Shown here piece by piece: positions 25,222 through 31,355 of a stretch of DNA of 64,000 nucleotides. A model generated the notes under the pieces. The model was not told where the DNA came from. It did not search any database and saw only the letters and a program-made list of their open reading frames with translations. Location: contig CAMNBU010000007.1 of the NCBI GenBank assembly GCA_946533395.1, forward strand, positions 1 through 64,000, given 5' to 3'. Positions within the stretch are counted from its first letter, which is position 1, and every line of letters starts with the position of its first letter. Source of the DNA: UBA4292 sp002395865. Lineage in GTDB: Bacteria; Bacillota; Clostridia; Lachnospirales; Lachnospiraceae. The position numbers and the translations under genes were made by a program.

Positions 25222-25268
25222 GAAAAACAAAAATACCGCTCATCCTCTGCATACAGGATAAGCGGTAT
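25222..25268 (-). terminator. Strong terminator between the small ORF and rtcB
   Basis: 14-bp stem on the minus strand (ATACCGCTTATCCT / AGGATGAGCGGTAT, one G-U pair), 8-nt loop, then TTTTTGTTTTT. It sits 34 bp before the rtcB start codon, and no good promoter is visible between it and rtcB, so it is a possible attenuation point. Confidence 0.85.
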
Positions 25269-25298
25269 CATAAAGTCATTATGAGCTGCAGTCCCTGC

Positions 25299-25448
25299 CT
25301 ATCCGGCAAGTCCTGTATATGCCCCAGTGTTCCCTATGCACTTACCCTTAAATGAGTACATGAATCCTAAGCCCCGTCCTGATATAAGATCGAGAGGTGC
25401 TTTCTTGCTTTCGATATACGCAAAATTATTTCCGAACACTGTAAGCAT
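25299..25448 (-). CDS. Small ORF of 49 codons in the rtcB leader
   Basis: ATG 25448 to TAG 25299, with GAAAGGAT as ribosome binding site 6-7 nt upstream. The peptide begins MLTVFGNNFAYIES, has a basic middle (KK, FKGK) and a Gly/Thr-rich end with one Cys (about residue 37); it has no membrane helix and no family I recognise. Two promoters with matched spacing lie upstream, a CGGACC/GGTCCG hairpin (25463-25481) stands just before the ribosome binding site, and a strong terminator follows, so this is a compact complete transcription unit. It could be a real microprotein, a leader peptide governing rtcB, or a peptide with a partner. Coding status is unproven. Confidence 0.55.
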   Translation of the reverse strand: MLTVFGNNFAYIESKKAPLDLISGRGLGFMYSFKGKCIGNTGAYTGLAG

Positions 25449-25496
25449 TTCTTATCCTTTCCCGGACCCAGGTGCGGTCCGAATTTTCTGCAAAAA

Positions 25497-25525
25497 ACTA
25501 TAGCACATATTCTGCGCTTTGTCAT
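25497..25525 (-). promoter_or_regulatory. Promoter P2 of the small ORF / rtcB
   Basis: ATGACA, 17-bp spacer, TATAGT with TGTGC before the -10, minus strand; start predicted about 40 bp before the small ORF. Confidence 0.7.
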
Positions 25526-25557
25526 CTGTTTTTTTAAGGTTTTACACTTTCTGTCGC

Positions 25558-25586
25558 AGTATAGCACCAAAAAAAGGGCTTGTCAT
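25558..25586 (-). promoter_or_regulatory. Promoter P1 of the small ORF / rtcB
   Basis: ATGACA, 17-bp spacer, TATACT with GGTGC before the -10, minus strand; 61 bp upstream of P2 and of the same design. Confidence 0.65.
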
Positions 25587-25602
25587 TATACTTGTAGTAT
25601 AA
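25586..25602. promoter_or_regulatory. Palindrome at the P1 -35 box (operator candidate)
   Basis: TTATACT-TGT-AGTATAA, a perfect 7-bp inverted repeat touching the first base of the P1 -35. Candidate site for a repressor such as the XRE protein encoded after rtcB. Confidence 0.4.
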
Positions 25603-25612
25603 AACATCATTT

Positions 25613-26155
25613 TCAATCAAACCGGTCAGCAAGGGGCAGCCCCCACTCCTCCACCTCATCGCAGGTGTCACACAGTCCCACATAGTAGGCATCCGGCTCG
25701 CCCAGCTCATTATGTATCTCCTCCGAGTCGTAGACCATGTACATTATATCCTCGCTGCCGATCTCAGCCAGATGATCCACATACTCCTGAGGAATATCGC
25801 TGTTTGAATAATACAGATCATATGCCCCGAAGCAGTGGAGCATCTCATGCGCATAGGTGCAGGGCTTCACCGGTTCGGTGGTCGTATACTCCGTATATTC
25901 CTCCGGGGTAGCCTGCACAGAAGTATCATCTGTAACGATCTCTACATGATCCGCACTGTCTGTGACGGCTTCCTGTTCAGTCGAGCTCTCCTTCACCACA
26001 ATCACTCCCGTGGTCTCATCCGCCACGGTTACCGGGACAACACCATTATCCGCACCGGAGCATGCTGAGAGGAAGATCGCGGCTGAGATGAGTACGATCG
26101 AGGGAGCGGTTATTCGATTGTTCATCACACAAAACAACTTATTTTGCATCACCAT
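25613..26155 (-). CDS. Lipoprotein with a metzincin-like zinc motif (putative metallopeptidase)
   Basis: Up to 180 residues. A lipoprotein signal ends in LSAC, followed by a Thr/Glu/Val-rich linker (about 40-95) and a compact domain containing AHEMLHCFGAYDLYY (about residue 103). The HExxHxxGxxD pattern is that of metzincin-type zinc peptidases with Asp as third ligand (snapalysin-like). Only about 85 residues follow the linker, which is short for such a fold, so it may be an internally deleted remnant or a minimal domain. Later Cys residues (GLCDTCDE) might form a disulfide. The start overlaps the preceding gene by 17 bp with no ribosome binding site; ATG 26149 or 26125 are alternatives. Activity not proven. 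Confidence 0.6.
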   Translation of the reverse strand: MVMQNKLFCVMNNRITAPSIVLISAAIFLSACSGADNGVVPVTVADETTGVIVVKESSTEQEAVTDSADHVEIVTDDTSVQATPEEYTEYTTTEPVKPCTYAHEMLHCFGAYDLYYSNSDIPQEYVDHLAEIGSEDIMYMVYDSEEIHNELGEPDAYYVGLCDTCDEVEEWGLPLADRFD

Positions 26156-27680
26156 TTCTAATAATATATTTTCTGTTGTTAGTATTTCCTACCGCTTCGA
26201 TCTCGTCCATTTTACTGATAATGGCTCTTATGCGTTGTTCGCTTAAGTTTAGTATCTGCGACATTTCTCTTACTTTCATTGAACCATTTTTCTGGAGCAT
26301 TTCTATTATTATGTTTTCATGCTCGATCGTCTTACTGCGCTTGGAAACTTCGCTTGATATCTTCGCTTGCAAACTTTGCTCGTTTTCTTCACTCGTTTTC
26401 TTCGCTTGTTTTCTTTGCTTGTTTTCTTCGCTTGTTTTCTTTGCAATTTTTCCGCTTAACGGTAGCGTGAGTATTGTACGGTCAGGCCCATACTGCTCCT
26501 CGATCACCGGCGCATCCCACTTATTATTTTCCCATACCGAGAAGATATTCGGAACGCCACTGCCTGCCCTCTCTCCAATCGAGAGAAGATTAAGCATCTT
26601 TAGGATCGCGCTGTTTCTCGGATCCGATATGCCACCTCTCAACATCTGGTTTTTTCCGGTACGTATGCTTCCCGGGTTCTGCATGACGATCTTATCCTGT
26701 TCTTTCAGGATAACAAGACCTCTGGGAAGATAAAAATCTGCATTCACTATACAGTTCGCAAGCGCCTCTCTTACGGCTTTATGAGTCGGAGTATCTTCCA
26801 CGCGCGACAGTCCGTTTAACACAAATGGCTTGGGAAGGTCTCTAGAGAGCCTGTTATACACACGGAAAAAGAAATCAAAGAGATTCCCTGACCATTCGCC
26901 TGAACTTGACTGTATGCGGTCTGTCCAACGGATCGTCGGGTCAAGCACCTCTCTGTAATCAAGGAAATAGGTGGGAAAATAGCTTACGATCCTATACTCC
27001 TCGCCGAACATTAAAAGCCCCGCAACAGTCGGTCTTAGTTCTCCGTTCTTCAGTCTGCCGGCGGCACCGATTTTTTCAACGAATTCCTCTTTTGGCAGAT
27101 TTTCCCACACATGCCCCGGTTTCACGGCACTGAAGTAATTGCGATATGCCTGCACTGTTTCATCGCTGAGTTCCTTAAGCGTATAGTCTTCAAGGACTAT
27201 CATATCCATGGTATCTTCCGGCTCATCACGGAGCATGGATCTGATCTCCGACTTTGTACAGTGATAGTCTCCCTCCCAGTTTCTGCGATAGGTTCCGTTC
27301 CATATATCGTTGTTGATATATACCGGTCTCTGATCACGCCTTGCACGGGGAACATTGATTACCAAAATGACGTCACCGTTCAGCTCATATGTCTTCACAT
27401 CTTCGTCCATCAGAAGATTTATATTGACCTTACTGCGGCTGTTAATGGTATCCCAGAACACCTTCTTTAGCCCTGCGGCGTCCTGCAGACCCGTGGTGTA
27501 GAAGCTTCCGTCATTTCTTTCGCCCACACCAATGATGATAACTCCGCCATAGCAATTTGCCATGGCAGAATAGCTCTCCCATAGGCTGGCTGGAAGGCCG
27601 CCTTCACATTTCTTGACCTCAAGGCGGTTGTCCTCTCGGTATTGGTCGAATCTCTTTATGTCGAAGATTTCCTCACTCAT
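26139..27680 (-). CDS. AlbA_2/Schlafen-type ATP-binding protein with winged helix (COG2865-like)
   Basis: 513 residues. The N-terminal AlbA_2/Schlafen domain (EDNRLEVKKCEGGLPASLW, SAMANCYGGVIIIGV, about 15-130) is followed by a GHKL-like C-domain with HKAVREALANCIVNADFY (N-box type, about 310), IVMQNPGSI and GERAGSGVPNI (about 390). The tail has a Lys/Glu/Ser repeat (units of KKTSEEN, about 420-460) and a C-terminal winged helix (MQKNGSMKVREMSQILNLS, about 465 on). Members are often called transcriptional regulators or RNA/DNA-binding proteins; real roles are little known. ATG 27680 follows AAGGAG. It has its own promoter and is followed by the lipoprotein gene. It sits inside an RNA-repair neighbourhood; a link is inference. 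Confidence 0.8.
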   Translation of the reverse strand: MSEEIFDIKRFDQYREDNRLEVKKCEGGLPASLWESYSAMANCYGGVIIIGVGERNDGSFYTTGLQDAAGLKKVFWDTINSRSKVNINLLMDEDVKTYELNGDVILVINVPRARRDQRPVYINNDIWNGTYRRNWEGDYHCTKSEIRSMLRDEPEDTMDMIVLEDYTLKELSDETVQAYRNYFSAVKPGHVWENLPKEEFVEKIGAAGRLKNGELRPTVAGLLMFGEEYRIVSYFPTYFLDYREVLDPTIRWTDRIQSSSGEWSGNLFDFFFRVYNRLSRDLPKPFVLNGLSRVEDTPTHKAVREALANCIVNADFYLPRGLVILKEQDKIVMQNPGSIRTGKNQMLRGGISDPRNSAILKMLNLLSIGERAGSGVPNIFSVWENNKWDAPVIEEQYGPDRTILTLPLSGKIAKKTSEENKQRKQAKKTSEENEQSLQAKISSEVSKRSKTIEHENIIIEMLQKNGSMKVREMSQILNLSEQRIRAIISKMDEIEAVGNTNNRKYIIRNGDAK

Positions 27681-27742
27681 TCGTAATCTCCTTAGGTACG
27701 TACCAAATTGCAATTTCCATGAAAGTCTGTTTTAATAAAATA

Positions 27743-27771
27743 ATCATAGCATAAGGCCCGACGATCATCAA
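27743..27771 (-). promoter_or_regulatory. Promoter of the AlbA_2-type gene
   Basis: TTGATG, 17-bp spacer, TATGAT with TGC before the -10, minus strand. Confidence 0.65.
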
Positions 27772-27804
27772 GAAAAACACTCTTAAACATATACTTTTTT
27801 CAGT

Positions 27805-27839
27805 AAAAAAGAACAGACAACAAACCATTGCCTGCTCTT
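27805..27839 (-). terminator. Terminator after the ligase-phosphoesterase genes
   Basis: 11-bp stem AGAGCAGGCAA / TTGTCTGTTCT (two G-U pairs) followed by TTTTT on the minus strand. Confidence 0.75.
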
Positions 27840-27848
27840 TCACATAGC

Positions 27849-28427
27849 CTACCTCTTCCCCGGCGCGCCTTCAAAATCTCTCACGACCTCCTGTGCTCCC
27901 CTGAACCGCTCATTGTTTCTGATCAGTTCCTCGAAGGTCACCGGCATGTAGTTGTTTATCATGCAGCCCGCGTTCAACGCGTGTCGCTTCTTCTTCATGA
28001 ACTCGTAGCTCTCGTTCTTACTGTTGTGGATATGCCCGAAGACATGCCACGAGCCGTGAAAATACGAATTCCATTCAGCTATCGGATAATGGCAAAGGGT
28101 CACTGTCTTTTCGCAGTCATTTACATCCATCATCTTCTCCACTCCATCGAGCAGAGCCAGTGCCTCCGGATCTTTAAGTATCGGCCCGTCGTGATTGCCC
28201 AGTATCAGAATCTTGTGTCCCTTAAGCTGCTTCAGATACCAGTCAGCGTAGTGCGCACTTCTGTAGCAGAGATCACCCACTATATACACCGTGTCGTCAT
28301 CACCCACGCGGCTGTTCCAGTTCTCCATGAGGACCCTGTCCATCTCGTCCCTGTCCTTAAAAGGCCTCTTGTCGAAGAATATCACATTCGTGTGTCCGAA
28401 ATGAAGGTCACTTATATAATAGATCAC
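27849..28427 (-). CDS. Calcineurin-like metallophosphoesterase
   Basis: 192 residues with the complete two-metal signature: ISDLHFGH (5-12), YIVGDLCY (about 48), LGNHDG (about 75), LCHYPI (about 112) and FGHIHNS (about 128). Small single-domain members act as phosphodiesterases or phosphatases. Starts with GTG at 28427, placed by AGGAGGTGA; the nearby ATG is out of frame. It is 38 bp after the RNA ligase and before a terminator, so it is probably co-transcribed with the ligase and could prepare RNA ends (cyclic phosphate opening or phosphate removal) for it; that role is inference. Confidence 0.88.
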   Translation of the reverse strand: MIYYISDLHFGHTNVIFFDKRPFKDRDEMDRVLMENWNSRVGDDDTVYIVGDLCYRSAHYADWYLKQLKGHKILILGNHDGPILKDPEALALLDGVEKMMDVNDCEKTVTLCHYPIAEWNSYFHGSWHVFGHIHNSKNESYEFMKKKRHALNAGCMINNYMPVTFEELIRNNERFRGAQEVVRDFEGAPGKR

Positions 28428-28465
28428 GGTGCATCACCTCCTATCACCGGAGTCTTCTGTATTTC

Positions 28466-29509
28466 CTACTCCTCATTCTTTATCAGATACTTATTGCTGA
28501 CAACCTTCATGGACAATGCGGCACTAATCCTTACAGAAAAAACAGGCTCTGTCGGTCTTATTACTATACCCTCCTTTTTTCCGCCCCTCGGATACTCACC
28601 GTCCGCCCTTTTGAGAAGCGCCTCAACGGTAGGATATTTAGAGGGCAGATCCGTACCTACCTCCTCGATAGGAACAGTCTGCAAGCCAAGGTCTTTACAT
28701 ACTTCAATGAGTTTCTTCAGGCCCATGCGCTTTCCGTCGATTCGTACGTTAAATACATACCACTCGGGAGCTGCAAGTTTTAGCCTGTTCTTCTGAATAC
28801 CCGGAGCGCAAAGCTCACCTTGTATCGTCAGCGCACTCATTCCATTATCTGTAAAGTAGCTTCGCATCTTCGGCTCAAGTTCCATGCTCTTTATAAGTTC
28901 ATAAAAAGCACTCTTTCCGTCATCCTTGTACTCGTAATTATGTCCCGTTACGTGAAATCCGTTCTCGTCAATGGATACGGAATGCGAAGAACCGTCCATC
29001 TTCGTGCTTATGTAATACTCCAGTCCTGCAAATTCCTCTATCAGCTCCGGCTCGGCCTGAACTCTGGTCTCATCAGTGTGAGGCACGTCGTAGGGCAAAT
29101 TTCCTATTGTCGTACCGCCTGTTGTTATTCTCTCTTCGATCTCCCACTTTCTTACACCCAGAAGTTCCGTAACATCCGTACCGATATCCGCTCCCGCAGG
29201 TATTTCGGTGAAAACATTCACCGGAAGCAAAAGTCCCTGGGATATCTGTCCCCTGAACTTCATAGTCTTCAGTCTGAAGCCCTCTCCTAAGATATCCGAC
29301 TTTTTGTAGCTGGTGCTTCGCATGAATTCGAACTCATCACGTAAAGGGAGAAAGCTGTCGATCTCAAAATAAACTGCCGGGTCCATCGGCTTAAACTGAC
29401 CCTTGTTTACTACGCACTGCCATCCGAGTACGAATGCCAGCTCTATTCTGTCGGCCCCTTCTATGGGCTCGATCTTCCATATTCTCTGTATACTTGCCAA
29501 TTTTCTCAT
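28466..29509 (-). CDS. ATP-dependent RNA ligase (DRB0094/Rnl5-like)
   Basis: 347 residues. An N-terminal OB-type module (ASIQRIWKIEPIEGADRIE, about 3-21; FEIDSFLP) precedes the nucleotidyltransferase core: motif I KMDGSSHS with the AMP-accepting Lys (about 170), motif III-type QGELCAPG (about 230), motif IV EGIVIRP (about 317) and motif V SMKVVSNKYL (about 335). The N-terminal OB placement is that of the Deinococcus DraRnl group, which seals 3'-OH/5'-phosphate nicks. ATG 29509 is 9 nt from GGAGG; ATG 29515 is too close. It starts 19 bp after the U-tail of the tRNA-like RNA gene and leads into the phosphoesterase. Confidence 0.87.
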   Translation of the reverse strand: MRKLASIQRIWKIEPIEGADRIELAFVLGWQCVVNKGQFKPMDPAVYFEIDSFLPLRDEFEFMRSTSYKKSDILGEGFRLKTMKFRGQISQGLLLPVNVFTEIPAGADIGTDVTELLGVRKWEIEERITTGGTTIGNLPYDVPHTDETRVQAEPELIEEFAGLEYYISTKMDGSSHSVSIDENGFHVTGHNYEYKDDGKSAFYELIKSMELEPKMRSYFTDNGMSALTIQGELCAPGIQKNRLKLAAPEWYVFNVRIDGKRMGLKKLIEVCKDLGLQTVPIEEVGTDLPSKYPTVEALLKRADGEYPRGGKKEGIVIRPTEPVFSVRISAALSMKVVSNKYLIKNEE

Positions 29510-29527
29510 AGTCATTCACCTCCAAAC

Positions 29528-29910
29528 AAAAAAAGCCCGCAACACAGCCATGCGGATAACCTCTGACCAACCGGTTCGACGCCATTAACCTTACCATGGA
29601 TTTCAACATATCGCTATGTCTGCAGGACGTTAGCAGTTGAAAATTCAAGTAAAAAGAAAAATACCGTTGAAGGTTACCGGTTAACGGTTTACCGAAAATA
29701 CTTAACCGTTGAAACTCAGGCGACCGCTTATCAGCGCGGCCCGCTGTCCCATAATACAGGGGTATGGAAACAGGATTTGAACCTGTGAACTCCAGAGCCA
29801 TAATCTGGCGCGATCCCACTTCGCTATTCCAACTGTTGGTATTTAAAGTACCGTCTTGTAACGTGACCCTGTTACAGGGGAACCGGGTTTGAGGTTTTCG
29901 TGTTGCGGGC
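29528..29910 (-). ncRNA. Structured RNA with internal tRNA-like domain, between DIP1984-like and RNA ligase genes
   Basis: About 383 nt with no ORF. Ends are closed by three nested helices totalling 24 bp: 29535-29545 with 29900-29910 (GCCCGCAACAC/GTGTTGCGGGC), 29558-29563 with 29891-29896 (AACCTC/GAGGTT), and 29571-29577 with 29880-29886 (CCGGTTC/GAACCGG). Next to the inner helix is CCCTG-TAA-CAGGG. The middle holds a tRNA-like fold (29762-29833), then CAGCG/CGCTG and AACGGTT/AACCGTT hairpins. Seven Ts follow the 3' end, where a local CCGCA/TGCGG hairpin can terminate. The overall plan (paired ends plus tRNA mimic, next to RNA-repair genes) recalls bacterial Y RNAs and tRNA-like RNAs linked to repair loci, but no Ro60/TROVE gene is in the window. 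Confidence 0.75.
29762..29833 (-). tRNA. tRNA-like domain (His-like, anticodon ATG), probably not a functional tRNA
   Basis: D-arm GCGA-AGTGGGA-TCGC, anticodon stem CCAGA/TCTGG with loop TTATGGC (anticodon ATG) and T-arm ACAGG-TTCAAAT-CCTGT are all perfect and resemble tRNA-His, which normally has loop TTGTGGC. The acceptor pairs only over five bases (TGGAA/TTCCA), the outer two pairs fail, there is no CCA, and the domain lies inside a larger folded RNA. A tRNA mimic is more likely than an aminoacylated tRNA. Confidence 0.7.
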
Positions 29911-29943
29911 AAAAAACGGTATACCGACCGCTCGGTATACCGT
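29911..29943 (-). terminator. Terminator after the DIP1984-like gene
   Basis: Perfect 12-bp stem ACGGTATACCGA / TCGGTATACCGT, loop GCGG, then TTTTTT. The structured RNA begins right after the T-run, so it may arise by read-through and processing. Confidence 0.85.
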
Positions 29944-29948
29944 CAGTT

Positions 29949-30602
29949 TCAGATCTCTATAAATGTCGTCGCGTTGGACACCTTGATCTGCGTGTCAAGC
30001 TCGGAAAGAAGGGTATCCCTCTTCTCCTTAAGCTGCGCGATCTTCTTCTGGACATCGAGGGGATCTACCAGCTCGGTGGTATTCTCGCGGACATACGCCT
30101 CGACTACCTCGAGAGGCTTCTCATCCTTCACCTTGCTGTCCTTGCCGAGTATCGACAGACGCATATTTTCGGCAGTGGCCTGAAGCTGCTTGTTCTTCGT
30201 GTCGGCAAGAGACACTCTCCTGTCGTATTCGAAAGAAAGCCTGCTCGAAAGCGCAAGCTCAAAATCCGAGTTCTCGTAAGAGCCCGTGCCCTTCATTCTG
30301 CTGCGAAGCGATATGGCAGCCGCAACGGTCATCTCGCCGTAGCTGGTCTTTATCCTTGTGGCCGCATTTGAAGCAACTATTGCCGCATCTATCTTCTGAA
30401 ATCTCTCGATCAGATCGAGTATCTGCTGGTAGGCGCTCTGAGCACTCTTTGCAAACTCCTCACGGGTCACTCTCGCGTCAAATACCTTCTCCTCGTTGGG
30501 CTTTACCGTGTCCACGAAGCCCGCCTTGGATATCTTATCCCTTATCTTCTTGACGAGAAGATCTCTCTCGTCAAGCGCCTGTGTAACAAGCATTTTCTCC
30601 AT
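29949..30602 (-). CDS. Helical protein resembling the DIP1984/septicolysin-like family
   Basis: 217 residues, mostly charged amphipathic helices with coiled-coil character (residues 1-30, 60-90, 130-200). The pieces ASNAATRIKTSYGEMTVAAAI (about residues 85-105) and, at the C-terminus, LDTQIKVSNATTFIEI resemble the TNxxTxL...TLxEALxxRD and IQxxNWxTxL patterns I recall from DIP1984-type proteins (the name septicolysin is historical; function unknown). It has no membrane segment and no catalytic motif, so a scaffold or RNA-binding role is possible. ATG 30602 follows AGGAGGTGA; the GTG at 30611 is inside that site. It has a promoter of its own, a strong terminator, and is followed by the tRNA-like RNA and the RNA ligase. 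Confidence 0.65.
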   Translation of the reverse strand: MEKMLVTQALDERDLLVKKIRDKISKAGFVDTVKPNEEKVFDARVTREEFAKSAQSAYQQILDLIERFQKIDAAIVASNAATRIKTSYGEMTVAAAISLRSRMKGTGSYENSDFELALSSRLSFEYDRRVSLADTKNKQLQATAENMRLSILGKDSKVKDEKPLEVVEAYVRENTTELVDPLDVQKKIAQLKEKRDTLLSELDTQIKVSNATTFIEI

Positions 30603-30635
30603 GACTATCACCTCCTGAATGGTTATTCTGAAGGT

Positions 30636-30664
30636 ATGATAGCACGCAGGAGCAGCTTTGTCAT
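30636..30664 (-). promoter_or_regulatory. Promoter of the DIP1984-like / RNA / ligase unit
   Basis: ATGACA, 17-bp spacer, TATCAT with GTGC before the -10, minus strand. Same design as rtcB-leader promoters P1 and P2. Confidence 0.7.
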
Positions 30665-30689
30665 TTAACCGTTGGTATAACGCGCCGCA

Positions 30690-31355
30690 TCAGACGTTCA
30701 GTCTTCTCTGCATCTCCTTCGCCACCGCTCTTCCCTTGAAGATCACCGCACCCACGAACAGTATGGTGCTCACCAGCAGGCAGATGATCCATGCCACAGG
30801 CGTGACTCCCTTCCAGAAATATATGGCGCCGAGCGGTAGTGCGCCCACCAGAAGATTCGTGAGAAGGTAGACCATGGTATTGCCCTGCTTATCGAGCATG
30901 GCAAGCACGAAATTCGCTGTCATGGTGGCTACGAGCGTCAGTGGAACTATCCAGTTAAGGGTAAGGGACAGTATCCCGAAGTAATATGACGTTATCGTAA
31001 GCATAAAGAGTATTATGAACACCGATAACGTCAGCTTTCTCGAGGAGCCTGTGCCTCTGGTGAACTGTCGGATGGCTTCTATTTCCATGACAATGAGCCA
31101 CATAGCCAGGAGAAGGCTCCAGTGCAGCTCGGTAAAAGGACCGATCCTTATACCGAACATGAAGTCAAGTCCCAGACCCGTTATTATGATGACCGCGACT
31201 CCGAAGAGCTGCAGCTTGTAGATAAACGACTTCTTCTGCAAGGTCTCCTGCCCCGGGAAATAAGCTTCCCCCGGCTCGCCCTGCAGCTTGCTCTGACACA
31301 GAGGGCACTTAGTCAGGCTTCCTCCGACCTCTATCCTGCAATACGGACAAGTCAT
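30690..31355 (-). CDS. Zinc-ribbon membrane protein (DUF6320-like)
   Basis: 221 residues. The N-terminus is a short zinc ribbon, CPYCRIEVGG...CPLC (Cys at 3, 6, 17, 20), then a linker and six hydrophobic helices (about 45-210) ending in a basic cytoplasmic tail. I associate this architecture with DUF6320, which is encoded with acyltransferase and hydrolase genes as here. The start ATG overlaps the preceding stop (ATGA). Third gene of hydrolase - acyltransferase - membrane protein. Function unknown. Confidence 0.7.
   Translation of the reverse strand: MTCPYCRIEVGGSLTKCPLCQSKLQGEPGEAYFPGQETLQKKSFIYKLQLFGVAVIIITGLGLDFMFGIRIGPFTELHWSLLLAMWLIVMEIEAIRQFTRGTGSSRKLTLSVFIILFMLTITSYYFGILSLTLNWIVPLTLVATMTANFVLAMLDKQGNTMVYLLTNLLVGALPLGAIYFWKGVTPVAWIICLLVSTILFVGAVIFKGRAVAKEMQRRLNV

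Noticed and set aside
29762..29833. Ordinary tRNA-His gene
   Set aside because: Acceptor stem fails at the outer pairs, anticodon is ATG rather than GTG, no CCA, and the domain is buried in a larger folded RNA.
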